Source: Oligoflexia bacterium (GTDB lineage: Bacteria; Bdellovibrionota; UBA1018). From it: a stretch of 64,000 bases of DNA. A program made the translations under genes and the position numbers. The stretch covers positions 20,846 through 84,845 of the forward strand of contig CAITVN010000210.1 of assembly GCA_903895855.1 (NCBI GenBank), read 5' to 3'. Shown here piece by piece: positions 22,587 through 31,866 of this stretch (position 1 is its first letter; every line of letters starts with the position of its first letter). The notes under the pieces were generated by a model that did no database searches, was not told the DNA's origin, and was given only the letters and a program-made list of their open reading frames with translations.

Positions 22587-23240
22587 GTGACTCAGTTAAC
22601 CACTTCAGTTTTACTCTTGGTTCTTTTTTTTAATGGTATTGCACAGCCCCTTGAGAGCTTTGCCGCCGCTTCTTCAGACTCGAAAATGACGGGAGGTTTC
22701 AACCTCATGCTAAATGGTGACCCCGCACCGAGCACTGGTGGAATGAATCTCTTGTTTCAACCGCTGAGCTTTGTGCAACTCTCTGGTGGTATCGGCGGCT
22801 ACACAAATAGTCTGTCGAATGCACCGAGAAATCTTTGGAACTACACGCTGGGGGGATTCGCCGGATATTTCTTAGCGGGAATTTCATACGTACTCACCGC
22901 AGGTTTACTCAATTGGGTCAGCGTTCGTGATTGGTGGCTCGTTCGCACCAATATTCCATCAAGTGCGGCCGCACCCAGCTCTCTTTCAACGCTGGGGTTC
23001 GGGGCCCGCTTTATGTTTCCCCAGTTTTCACTCTCACCGGTACTGGGCATTCATAGTTCACACCTTCACGTGATTGAAGGAACTCCACTTGGATTTTCTC
23101 AAGACGGTTGGCTTCAATACTGGGACCTCGGTCTAGAGTACCGCGGTCAAAAACAAGTTCGCCTTGGCGCTGGCTACCAGATTTGCCCCGCTCACCAAAG
23201 TGCTTGTGGAGCTTATTTAAACTTAAGTTGGATCTACTAA
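22587..23240 (+). CDS. Exported barrel-like protein, unknown
   Basis: A 217-residue protein starting at a GTG; the signal peptide (TSVLLLVLFFNGIAQPLESFAAA) supports this start although the ribosome site is poor. The mature part is rich in Gly, Ser, Tyr and Trp, has amphipathic strands such as FVQLSGGIGGY, RLGAGYQICP and ends in YLNLSWIY, typical of small outer-membrane barrels. The stop overlaps the end of the convergent patatin gene by 4 bases. No family assigned. Confidence 0.55.
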   Translation: MTQLTTSVLLLVLFFNGIAQPLESFAAASSDSKMTGGFNLMLNGDPAPSTGGMNLLFQPLSFVQLSGGIGGYTNSLSNAPRNLWNYTLGGFAGYFLAGISYVLTAGLLNWVSVRDWWLVRTNIPSSAAAPSSLSTLGFGARFMFPQFSLSPVLGIHSSHLHVIEGTPLGFSQDGWLQYWDLGLEYRGQKQVRLGAGYQICPAHQSACGAYLNLSWIY

Positions 23241-24412
23241 CGGGTGTCGCACTCAAAAAATTTGAGAACTTCTTCAGATCGATTCATCGAATCTTGATAA
23301 CCCAGTTCAAGTAGCTTTCTAGTGTAACTGGTATTGAATGCTAAGTAACTCAAAAAATCCCACCCACGCTCTTCATTCGCCCCTATTCCGCGCAAAAAAT
23401 GCCTCAACACTCGTGGAAACTGCTGAAGCTGTTCGACCGCCATTTTTCCTAAATCTTGCGACGGTCGAAACGCTAAAATCGGAATTATTTTTAGTTTCGC
23501 TGGATGACTCTGTCGCTGCTCTTCGGTCATGAGACTTAACGTGGCGTTAATTCTTTCGATTCGCTCAAGATCAGTATCGAATGAATCGAGAAAAGCCGCA
23601 TTGAGCAACACCCCCGCCATGTCGGCAACATTCACATGACCTTGTTCGAACGCTTGATTGATTTCGATCGTGTCACTTTCGGGGCGAAGGTAACGAATAC
23701 CGATCGCGATGATTTTGCTCGCCCCCATGTGTACGGTCGGACTCATCGGAGCTTGCAATCGAATGCCGCCATCACCATAAAAACACCGACGAAGTTTGAT
23801 CGGAGGAAATAAAATAGGAATCGCGGCCGATGCCATCACGTGCTCAACTGTAATTTTCTCACGTAGCCCGATGCGAGTACTTCTCGCCCACGGCTCGATC
23901 GATTGATTGCCTTCAAAAAAGCTCACCGCCGTGCCAGTGCCGTAATTGGTAGCAGAGACCGAGACCCCAAAAAGTTTGCCACTTTGCAGGTTCAACTCTA
24001 ATTGAGAAAAATCAAGGTTCTGGTTCAAAAACTCTCGAAGCGGCGACGTCTCTAATAGAAAATTTGTCGCATTCGCTGAACCGCCAAATCCGAGATTTCT
24101 TACCCAACTGGCACTTTGCTTACTAAAATACGCAAGGTCTGTACGGTAAACTTTGTCTTCTTTTAAATTCAACCACAATTGATACAACCGAGAAGTCGTC
24201 AAATCAAAAGAGTCTCTCGCGCAAGCCAGGTACGCCCCATTGAGAGCCCCCGCTGAGGTACCCGAAATCACCTGAAACGGAAAATCAACATTCACATTTT
24301 TTTCAGCTTGAATGATTTCAGAGATTCCACGCAGCACGCCCACCTGATAGGCCGCTCGTGCTCCACCCGCCGTGAGAACTAATCCCATTTTGCAGGGTTG
24401 TTGAACCGTCAC
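23237..24412 (-). CDS. Patatin-like phospholipase
   Basis: A 391-residue cytoplasmic-type patatin. The oxyanion loop TAGGARAAYQVG starts near residue 14, the nucleophile elbow GTSAG has Ser53, and the catalytic Asp214 lies in the GDGGIR motif. Such Ser-Asp dyad enzymes hydrolyse acyl esters of phospholipids or lipids. The ATG overlaps the stop of the upstream LysM/TPR gene (ATGA), so the two are translationally coupled. There is no signal peptide and no outer-membrane surface-antigen (barrel) domain of the PlpD or FplA type. Confidence 0.88.
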   Translation of the reverse strand: MTVQQPCKMGLVLTAGGARAAYQVGVLRGISEIIQAEKNVNVDFPFQVISGTSAGALNGAYLACARDSFDLTTSRLYQLWLNLKEDKVYRTDLAYFSKQSASWVRNLGFGGSANATNFLLETSPLREFLNQNLDFSQLELNLQSGKLFGVSVSATNYGTGTAVSFFEGNQSIEPWARSTRIGLREKITVEHVMASAAIPILFPPIKLRRCFYGDGGIRLQAPMSPTVHMGASKIIAIGIRYLRPESDTIEINQAFEQGHVNVADMAGVLLNAAFLDSFDTDLERIERINATLSLMTEEQRQSHPAKLKIIPILAFRPSQDLGKMAVEQLQQFPRVLRHFLRGIGANEERGWDFLSYLAFNTSYTRKLLELGYQDSMNRSEEVLKFFECDTR

Positions 24413-25149
24413 CTAACCCCCAATAAACTGACCAAGTCATGCATTCTAGGCCATTTCAGCTCGAGTTCGTCAGCGACTTCGCCAGCTTCTACTTTTCTCT
24501 TCAAATTTTGTAGAGCTTTAATTTCGTAAACCCAGCTCGAGACCATCTCAGGATCGAGAGTTCTAATCGTTCGAAACTCGGTAAACGCGATCTCGAAATC
24601 TTCATTGTCAAAATGCTCGATCGCTTGTTCTAAATGGTCGGCCTGAGTTAAAACGAAGTCAGACTCGTCTTGATCTGAGAACTCATCGTCATCCTCTTCG
24701 ATGTCTTCTGCGTCACCATTGGCGATTTCGTCGTTAGCTGTGCTAACCAGTACAGGGGGCGTAGGCTCAGATTTTGAAGATGCAACAACCGCCACTTTAG
24801 ATTCGGGCACAATGATCGGCTTAGCCAAATTTGGCTCATTTCTTAACACAATCAATTGTCGCCACTTCAGCCAATACGGGCTTTTGATTTGGTTCCACTC
24901 GGCGATTTCGCGCCACTGTTTCGAGTTGAAATAGAACCGTTCAGAGATTTCACTCAAACTATCGCCAAAGTCTGAGACCTGATAAACCCAACACTGAGGC
25001 AAGTCGCCGCAAGGCACCTTCTTTTCAAGTAAGTGTGTTTTCCAGCCGCGATTAACAACCCAATCGTCTTGACTAGGTAGCGCGCCCCTAACGGGCTCCA
25101 GCGAAACCAAAAACAAAAGGCCTAGAATTTGAACAACTATCCGTCTCAC
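24409..25149 (-). CDS. Exported LysM-like / TPR-like protein
   Basis: A 246-residue protein from a GTG. Residues 1-22 are a signal peptide. Residues 55-103 (YQVSDFGDSLSEISERFY...LKWRQLIVLR) are LysM-like, which suggests peptidoglycan binding. An acidic linker (EDIEEDDDEFSDQDESDF) follows, and the C-terminus (LEQAIEHFDNEDFEIAFTEF...) looks like one or two tetratricopeptide-type helical pairs. It overlaps the patatin gene by 4 bases. A periplasmic scaffold is likely. Confidence 0.65.
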   Translation of the reverse strand: MRRIVVQILGLLFLVSLEPVRGALPSQDDWVVNRGWKTHLLEKKVPCGDLPQCWVYQVSDFGDSLSEISERFYFNSKQWREIAEWNQIKSPYWLKWRQLIVLRNEPNLAKPIIVPESKVAVVASSKSEPTPPVLVSTANDEIANGDAEDIEEDDDEFSDQDESDFVLTQADHLEQAIEHFDNEDFEIAFTEFRTIRTLDPEMVSSWVYEIKALQNLKRKVEAGEVADELELKWPRMHDLVSLLGVR

Positions 25150-25289
25150 CTTATCAGAAAGAATACTTCAATCAGACGTGATAGTAAATTGAAGTGAGTG
25201 ATCTTACTTGTTGTCATTTTATTGACTAAACGACCCTGACTTTATCTATTTTAAACTTAGTTTATTTATTGGTATTATAAGCACAAGAC

Positions 25290-26564
25290 TTGAAACGTAA
25301 TTTAACCAAAATAGAAACGACGTCAGCCCCTCGCCGAACACTTCAGTCAGTCGCACTGTTTGGGGTACTCTTGTGCCTTTCTGCTGATGGCTTCTCAAGC
25401 CAAGGGGCTGCCACTCAAAAGAAAACAGAAAAGTTGAGCAAGACACCAAAAGTAGCGGTTTCACCCAATCCAGCACCCCCAGTAACGCCCGTAACCCCCG
25501 TAAAAAAAGAAACCAAAAAAATTCCGACTGAAACGCTTATCAAAACCCTAGATAAAGCTTATTGCGATGTCGTACTGAAACCCGAAAAACCGAATCTGAA
25601 AAAGACAAAGTCTGTTAAAAGACCACCTCAGATTGTGCCGGCTGCCGAACGATTTGAAGTGTTGGCTTATGATACTCTCACCCAGCCCTCGATCAAAAAA
25701 CTGCAGGCGGTCATTGTCGCTAAATTAGAAGCGAGAACGACTATTAATTTGAAACTTTTGACCCCAAAGGCGACCTACATCTTTCGAAAAACCACATTCA
25801 AGCCAATGATCGACATCCTTTCATTCACTGTCACTTTAAAAGGTAAAGTCACTCCGATCTTGGTGACCGGTATTTCAGAAAAAGGAGAGATTTTTCGATT
25901 TCAAGCGTCTCTGAATTTTCCGGAATACGAGGAGTTCTTAAAAAATGCGAAAGCCCCAGTAAAAAAATACGGTTTTAGTGTTGCACTAGGCACCACTGCA
26001 CTGTGGATCAATCAAACTGATCTTGAAAAGTATTTTGAAAACACCCCTACGCTTAAACTCTCTGCTCACTACACGTTGAAACCTAACCGTTGGCGGTTAG
26101 GGGTAAATACTTTTATTAATCTTTTTCCAATTTCGCGAACTAACACGAATATTACGGCGCGATTTCTCGGGATAAACGCAAAAGTGATTTACACTCTTTC
26201 TCATCCAAACAGTCGTGCCACGTACACTGCGGGTTTAGGAGTTTACTACCTCACGATGTTAGTGACCAACCGAGCCTTTGGCGTTCGAGATCTTTTCGGG
26301 CCAGAACTGATATTGGGTTTCTCTACCCCCATGACGACCATCGACCGTTTAGCCTTAAATCTCAAATTTTCACCGATTTCGGACGGAACGTTCTTGATGG
26401 GCTTGGCAAATAGAGAGATTGCCGTCAGTCTAGCCACGATTCGCACTCTCGAAAAACTTCGAACGCTCGAGTTCTCAATAGATTACGCCAATCTCAAGAT
26501 CGCTCTAGGATCAAAAATCATTGGGGCAGATTCTTTAACTGCCGGCGTGGGTTACGGATTCTAA
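25290..26564 (+). CDS. Exported protein with proline/lysine-rich linker and barrel-like C-terminus
   Basis: A 424-residue protein starting at a TTG; no ATG or GTG precedes the signal (SVALFGVLLCLSADGFSS), so TTG is the likely start. Residues 45-110 are rich in Pro, Lys and Thr (PNPAPPVTPVTPVKKETKK). The middle has beta-rich segments and the C-terminal 200 residues look like an outer-membrane barrel (KYGFSVALGTTALW, YTAGLGVYYL, terminal AGVGYGF). The linker may span the peptidoglycan. No family recognised. Confidence 0.55.
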   Translation: MKRNLTKIETTSAPRRTLQSVALFGVLLCLSADGFSSQGAATQKKTEKLSKTPKVAVSPNPAPPVTPVTPVKKETKKIPTETLIKTLDKAYCDVVLKPEKPNLKKTKSVKRPPQIVPAAERFEVLAYDTLTQPSIKKLQAVIVAKLEARTTINLKLLTPKATYIFRKTTFKPMIDILSFTVTLKGKVTPILVTGISEKGEIFRFQASLNFPEYEEFLKNAKAPVKKYGFSVALGTTALWINQTDLEKYFENTPTLKLSAHYTLKPNRWRLGVNTFINLFPISRTNTNITARFLGINAKVIYTLSHPNSRATYTAGLGVYYLTMLVTNRAFGVRDLFGPELILGFSTPMTTIDRLALNLKFSPISDGTFLMGLANREIAVSLATIRTLEKLRTLEFSIDYANLKIALGSKIIGADSLTAGVGYGF

Positions 26565-27811
26565 AATCGTTTAGCTTCAAAAATAGTGGTAGCAAATCGT
26601 GGCTGAACTTTTCGCACAATATCTGAGGCCAAAGCACCAGAAGCGGGGCCAGACTGAACTCCCAACATTTGGTGCCCGAAACACAAAACAAGATTATCGT
26701 ACCCCGGTGCCTCACTGATCACCGGCACACCATCAGAAGTGCAAGGCCTCAGGCCATTCCAAACATGATTCCAAGCAGTCGAATCGTCTAGTGTTAAAAA
26801 CGTCTGCGCCCCCTTCCAGATGGCATTAAGTCGCCTCGTGTTGAACGCTGAATCAGGCTCGACAATCAATTCTAAAGTGCCTGCGATTCTCAAACTATTT
26901 TTTCTCGGGGTGATTGCGATCTTGCGTTCAACCAGCATGATCGGATGAGCCGGCATTTTTTCAATCGGATCAGTGATAATCGCGTAACCTTTGCCGCTGA
27001 GTAATGGAATTTTAAGCCCTAATTTTTTGACCAGTTCTCGAGACCAACTACCAGAAGCAATGACCACTGAATCGGCCTTGATGACTCCTTGAGTGGTTAA
27101 CACTTCGGTGACACGGTGACCGGCGGTTTTGAAAGAAATGAGCTCAGCTTGTTCGAGAAATTCAACTCCATTTTGCTCACAAAGTTTTCGTAATGCTTTC
27201 ACTACTTCGTAAGGTTCAAGGTGAGCTTCTTTCGGAAAATACACGCCCCCTCTCAGACTTCCTTGCAAGGCCGGTTCAAATTTTTTCAATTCAGTTTCAG
27301 TAAGTTTCTCACCCGGGACGCCATAATTGGCGACCAGATTCATTTCATCTAGCGCAGTTTTCATTCCGTCGTCAGTTTGGGCCGCAAATAGCAAACCTTT
27401 TTGCTCAAAACCAAAGGGATGGGTTTTCTCAATTTTTGAATAAAAATCTAGACTCCATTGAGACATTTCTACCAAAGTGGGCACCACCGCGTCGCGATGT
27501 GAGGGCTTCATGTGCGAAACAAACTGAGTCAACCAAGTAGCTAACTGCAAACTCAATCGAGGTTGTATATAAAGAGGCCCTTCAGGATCTCGCAACCACT
27601 TCATCGACTTCAAGAAAAGCCCTGGCATCGGCAAAGGCATCGCAAAACAAGGAGTCACCCAACCCGCGTTACCATACGAGCTGCCGTGACCGACTTCGCC
27701 TTTGTCAATCACAAGCACTTTAATTTTGTGTTTTGCCAACTCTAGCGCAGTCGAACATCCAATAATTCCACCTCCGACCACAAGTACTTCGGTTTGCCAT
27801 TTTTTTGACAT
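26561..27811 (-). CDS. dadA: D-amino acid dehydrogenase-like FAD oxidoreductase
   Basis: A 416-residue DAO-family flavoprotein. The dinucleotide fold VVGGGIIGCSTALE begins near residue 10; HGSSYGNAGWVTPCFAMPLPMPG is the DadA-type substrate-side motif; the C-terminus has GLRPCTSDGVPVI and the FAD-contacting FGHQMLGVQSGPASG. Oxidation of D-amino acids (for example D-alanine from peptidoglycan) to keto acids is the best guess; substrate not proven. An AGGAG ribosome site precedes the ATG. The stop overlaps the convergent barrel gene by 4 bases. Confidence 0.85.
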   Translation of the reverse strand: MSKKWQTEVLVVGGGIIGCSTALELAKHKIKVLVIDKGEVGHGSSYGNAGWVTPCFAMPLPMPGLFLKSMKWLRDPEGPLYIQPRLSLQLATWLTQFVSHMKPSHRDAVVPTLVEMSQWSLDFYSKIEKTHPFGFEQKGLLFAAQTDDGMKTALDEMNLVANYGVPGEKLTETELKKFEPALQGSLRGGVYFPKEAHLEPYEVVKALRKLCEQNGVEFLEQAELISFKTAGHRVTEVLTTQGVIKADSVVIASGSWSRELVKKLGLKIPLLSGKGYAIITDPIEKMPAHPIMLVERKIAITPRKNSLRIAGTLELIVEPDSAFNTRRLNAIWKGAQTFLTLDDSTAWNHVWNGLRPCTSDGVPVISEAPGYDNLVLCFGHQMLGVQSGPASGALASDIVRKVQPRFATTIFEAKRF

Positions 27812-27910
27812 AACGGACTCCTTTTGCTCGCTTCAGATATCAGCTTTTATTCTAAACTACCGAGCACACTCGGTCTTGTCGAGGCGAGATTTAGGCGATA
27901 GTGTTTAAAC

Positions 27911-29041
27911 ATGAAAACTCTAGCCAACCCCATCGTGCGATTTTTCTTTTTATCACTGTTGATTTCATTTCAAACGCAGGCCGCGCCGCTTACCCGGCCA
28001 CTACCGAACTGGGTTGATGAAACTCGAGAAACTAAGCACACACTTTCAGTGACGGACTTTCGTTACACTCCCCCGCCCGTTAATCCTTTTGTGGTTCCGC
28101 CTGAATACGCACCCATGAAAGCCGTGGCAATGGGTTGGGCCGGCTACTCTCAATTACTCACTCAGATTGCCATCGCAGTGAGCACAGCTGGAAACGCTGA
28201 GGTTTGGATGGCCGGAGGGCCGAGTGCGCTACCGAACGTGAGCGCAGACAAGTACCACACAATCGCCTGCCCCGTTGATTCAGTTTGGATGCGTGACTAC
28301 GGACCGTTTGGGTTTAGTTCGCTCACTGACCGAAGCCAAGATTTCGCACGACTCGATAATCAATTAGGCATTATTGATACTCGTTACCGTCACGAAGCTT
28401 ACCGAATTAACGACGATCGACTGCCCACCTGTTTAGCTGAATTGAACGGAGCCGAACGCGTAGCCCCCAACTTCATCTTAGATGGTGGAAATTTTATGAT
28501 TGATTCGGCCGGCTCTGTTTTCATGACTCGTCGGGTTTTGAATTGGAATCAACACCTCACAGAAAGTCAGGTCACTCAGACTGTTAAAGCCTACTTTGGG
28601 GCAAAGCAAGTTCACCTCCTCGAATACGCTGGGTACCCGGGATCGCCGGCCGATGGCACTGGCCACATCGATATGTTTGCAAAGCTTCTCGATGACGAGA
28701 CCGTAGCGATTGCCACTTCAGTGGTTGAGCCGTTCAAGAGTAATGGTGAAAATGCGATTCGCTATTTCTCTTCGCTCACCACTCCCAGTGGACGACCGTA
28801 TCAAATCGTTGAGCTCAGGTCAGCCTACAACGGGCAAACTTGGTTCACTTACACCAATTCTCTCATTGTTAACCACGCACTGTTACTACCGACTTATCAG
28901 AATTATAAAAACCTCAATGACGAAGCCATTAAAACACTGTCGTCGCGCACTTCTTATCAAGTCATTGGCATTAACTCGGACGTTTCTATCGGAGCAGGCG
29001 GCGCCATTCACTGCGTAACCCAGCAGATTCCGCAACAGTAA
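27911..29041 (+). CDS. Secreted agmatine/peptidylarginine deiminase family protein
   Basis: A 376-residue PAD_porph family hydrolase with a cleavable signal peptide (MKTLANPIVRFFFLSLLISFQTQAA). The guanidino-hydrolase residues are in place: WMRDYGP (Asp129), GTGHIDMF (His252, Asp254) and the nucleophile GGAIHCVTQ (Cys368). Cytoplasmic agmatine deiminases lack signal peptides, while the Porphyromonas peptidylarginine deiminase is secreted, so a role on extracellular arginine residues, free arginine derivatives or agmatine is plausible. Agmatine would give N-carbamoylputrescine and ammonia. No putrescine pathway genes are adjacent. Confidence 0.85.
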   Translation: MKTLANPIVRFFFLSLLISFQTQAAPLTRPLPNWVDETRETKHTLSVTDFRYTPPPVNPFVVPPEYAPMKAVAMGWAGYSQLLTQIAIAVSTAGNAEVWMAGGPSALPNVSADKYHTIACPVDSVWMRDYGPFGFSSLTDRSQDFARLDNQLGIIDTRYRHEAYRINDDRLPTCLAELNGAERVAPNFILDGGNFMIDSAGSVFMTRRVLNWNQHLTESQVTQTVKAYFGAKQVHLLEYAGYPGSPADGTGHIDMFAKLLDDETVAIATSVVEPFKSNGENAIRYFSSLTTPSGRPYQIVELRSAYNGQTWFTYTNSLIVNHALLLPTYQNYKNLNDEAIKTLSSRTSYQVIGINSDVSIGAGGAIHCVTQQIPQQ

Positions 29042-29165
29042 AATTGGCGATCTAACTGGCGCGCAGAGACACAGGCTAGGTAACTCCATTCGACTTTTTT
29101 ATGACTTCGATCATCGATTTTTTTGTACCTTGTTCTTGGCGATCAAATTAGATAAACCACACGAA

Positions 29166-30395
29166 ATGAATTTGCCAATTTTCTCAATCGGTTTTCGGCC
29201 CTTCTTTTTTCTTTCGGTGATGTTTTCACTTATTAGCATGCTTGTTTGGTTAGGATTTCTTGAAGGACAATTAACGATCCAGCCGATATTTTTAAGTCCA
29301 ACTCTCTGGCACGCTCACGAACTCAGTTTTGGCTGGGCCGTCGGAATTGTGGCTGGCTTTTTACTCACGGCCATTCAAAACTGGACAGGCATCAAAGCCA
29401 TACAGGGCTCAAAGTTAGCGTTAATTGTTTCTATTTGGTTTACTGCGAGAGTCTTATTTTTGCTCTCGGTACTTTCTCCTAGTTTGGCCCCACTCGGTCA
29501 AGTTGCAATCGTGGCTGATCTGTTGTTTTTACCCATTGTCGGACTCTTTTTGATTCCGTACTTCAAAGACCCTGAGTTAAAGATCGAACGCTTATTTTAT
29601 GTTTTTTTCATACTGATTACCCTCGGCAATGCGCTCACTTATTTTTCGCAAGACATCGACCAAGCCTGGCTCGGAATTTATCTGTGTTTATACACCCTCG
29701 TTTCGATAGTTTTATTTATTGGTGGCCGCGTGATTCCATTTTTCACAGAAGGCACTCTCACAAAATCTCAGCCTGTGACTTACCCTTGGGTTGAAAACGG
29801 TGTTTTCATATCGAGCACGCTTTTTTTTCTTTTGAGCCTGAGTGCGCGGGCAGCTAAGATTCACATGGGCATGAGTGAGCTCGGTACGCCTTTTTTCAAG
29901 ATCAGCGTGTGCGTTCTTGGATTGGTCGCTTTTGGTTTTAACCTAAAGAGGCTTTCGGGTTGGTTTGTGAAACGAATCATCAAAGTGCCCCTACTTTGGA
30001 TTTTGCACTTCGGGTACCTTACCCTAACTTCAGGATTTTTACTCTCAAGCCTAACAAGCTACGATTACTTACCCCAGGCCATCGCCACCCATGCATTTAC
30101 TCTAGGAGCTCTCGGGCTGATTATTATCGGCATGATCAGCCGGGTATCGCTTGGTCATACTGGGCGCAGACTTTACCCCACGAAACTCACGGTCGTTTCT
30201 TTTGTTACCATGGGCTTAGCGTTCATTTCTCGTGTTCTTGTGCCCGCAACGTTTCCGGCCACGGTTACCCTCGCCACTTACCGTTTGAGCGGTTTGTTTT
30301 GGATTTTATCGATGATTTTATTTCTGACTCAATTTTCGCGCATTCTTTTTACAGCCAGACCAAAACCAAAGACGATTCCGATCACGATGACGTAA
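29166..30395 (+). CDS. nnrS: NnrS family membrane protein
   Basis: About 409 residues, nearly all hydrophobic, with about twelve membrane segments. The start FSIGFRPFFFLSVMF and the segment LWHAHELSFGWAVGIVAGFLLTAIQNWTG are the NnrS signature; histidines in these helices bind heme-copper. ATG at 29166 is preferred over a TTG at 29130 because NnrS proteins begin directly before the FRPFF motif. NnrS proteins protect against nitric-oxide stress. No denitrification genes lie nearby. Converges with the MFS gene. Confidence 0.9.
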   Translation: MNLPIFSIGFRPFFFLSVMFSLISMLVWLGFLEGQLTIQPIFLSPTLWHAHELSFGWAVGIVAGFLLTAIQNWTGIKAIQGSKLALIVSIWFTARVLFLLSVLSPSLAPLGQVAIVADLLFLPIVGLFLIPYFKDPELKIERLFYVFFILITLGNALTYFSQDIDQAWLGIYLCLYTLVSIVLFIGGRVIPFFTEGTLTKSQPVTYPWVENGVFISSTLFFLLSLSARAAKIHMGMSELGTPFFKISVCVLGLVAFGFNLKRLSGWFVKRIIKVPLLWILHFGYLTLTSGFLLSSLTSYDYLPQAIATHAFTLGALGLIIIGMISRVSLGHTGRRLYPTKLTVVSFVTMGLAFISRVLVPATFPATVTLATYRLSGLFWILSMILFLTQFSRILFTARPKPKTIPITMT

Positions 30396-30427
30396 AAACT
30401 GATTGGGGCTTCATTTTTTGGGTATTC

Positions 30428-31684
30428 TTACTCAGACTTATTCAAAACGGGTCTTTGGTGAACCAGAACCGCCGAAACTTTCGAGATCAAGAAAAAAGCC
30501 GCCACTGACACAGTTGACGCAACAAGTCCAGATACGCCGAAGTGAAGCAACCTACCCGATTCGGCTTTTTGAACGATCAACCCCGCTAAGAGCGAAGCTA
30601 CGCCAGCGCCAATCTGCTGAAGCGATGAATTTAGACTCAAGAAAGAGCCACGCCTAACGGGATCAACCGCTGAAGTGAGAATTGCTAGAAAAGGAACCAT
30701 CCGGCCGTTCACAATCACAAAAAAAGCAGTTGTTACGAGCAAAATGAGCCAAGTCGGAGACTCGGGCAAATGGGTAATCGCCAAAATCGGAGCAATCGAT
30801 GCTAAGGCCATCAAGCGAAACACCCGATGCCTTCCGACTTTGTCGGCCCAGCGACCGACAATCGGACTTGTAAACACCGTGACTCCGCCGCCACATAAAT
30901 AAACAAAAGGTAAATATCGCTCTTGAAGCCCAGCATTAAAAACCAGCGATGGCCCCAGAAAGGGAATGATCATGAACTGCCCGAGCATCATCAGCACCAT
31001 GATCGTGAGGGCACTTCGGGTGTTCGACTCTACCAGTAACGTGCCTAACGCCTTGAGTGAAGCGGTGACTGAAAATCGAAGTTTTGAAGCCAAATGAGAT
31101 TTCAATTCAGGCACTTCTTTGATGATTCCAAGCCAAACTACGAATGAAATCAGCGACAAAAAGCCAAACGGAGCGTTCCAAGTGAAGTGATCAGCAAGCA
31201 GCAAACCGAAAGGAACTCCAAACACAGCGGCAAGAGAAAATCCCGCCATCACCATTCCGGTTGCGCGGGCGCGGCGCTCATGGGTTACCGCATCACCCAC
31301 GATCATCAAAATCAAAGTCCCAATCTGGCCACCAAAAAAACCAGCAAAGACACGCGCTAATCCCAATTGAAAAAATCCTTCAACGACGAAACACCCCACC
31401 GTTGAAATCAAGAAGCCCAGATAAAGCCAAATCAACGCTGAGCGTCTACCCACTCGGTCGAGCCAAAAACTGCCCAGAAAACTCGATAGTCCCGCAGAAA
31501 TCGTGTACCCCGAAACCAATAAGCTAAATTTTTGAGGCGAAATTTCAAAGAGTCGCATGAGTTTTGGACCCAGAGGCATGAGAATCATGAAATCCATGAC
31601 ATGCGTGAACTGTATAAGCGCCAGCAGTAAAATCAGGCGGCGTTCGGCTCCGAGTAATTTAACCTCTTTTGCCAGTGTTGTCAT
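30428..31684 (-). CDS. MFS transporter
   Basis: A 418-residue, 12-helix major facilitator protein. The loop motif LDRVGRRSALIWLYLG (motif A) follows helix 2, and a second copy, WADKVGRHRVFRLM, lies after helix 8. The N-terminus RRLILLLALIQFTHVMDFMILMPLGP resembles arabinose-efflux/AraJ-type and multidrug families. Direction and substrate cannot be inferred; an efflux role is somewhat more likely. Stands alone, with its promoter in the gap before the downstream lipoprotein gene. Confidence 0.88.
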   Translation of the reverse strand: MTTLAKEVKLLGAERRLILLLALIQFTHVMDFMILMPLGPKLMRLFEISPQKFSLLVSGYTISAGLSSFLGSFWLDRVGRRSALIWLYLGFLISTVGCFVVEGFFQLGLARVFAGFFGGQIGTLILMIVGDAVTHERRARATGMVMAGFSLAAVFGVPFGLLLADHFTWNAPFGFLSLISFVVWLGIIKEVPELKSHLASKLRFSVTASLKALGTLLVESNTRSALTIMVLMMLGQFMIIPFLGPSLVFNAGLQERYLPFVYLCGGGVTVFTSPIVGRWADKVGRHRVFRLMALASIAPILAITHLPESPTWLILLVTTAFFVIVNGRMVPFLAILTSAVDPVRRGSFLSLNSSLQQIGAGVASLLAGLIVQKAESGRLLHFGVSGLVASTVSVAAFFLISKVSAVLVHQRPVLNKSE

Positions 31685-31866
31685 TGCGGGCTCCCATCAA
31701 AATTGCTGCAAAATCTCGACAAAGAATCTCCTAGCGAATTTGCTCAAAATCAGATAATTCCGAAAGCAATCGAAGACGGTTTTGCCTTAATGCAAAACTA
31801 CAAATAACACAATTGTCGAGCTTAGCGACTCTTTTAGACGCTAAGCCTTTGAATGAGGAAGGTACC

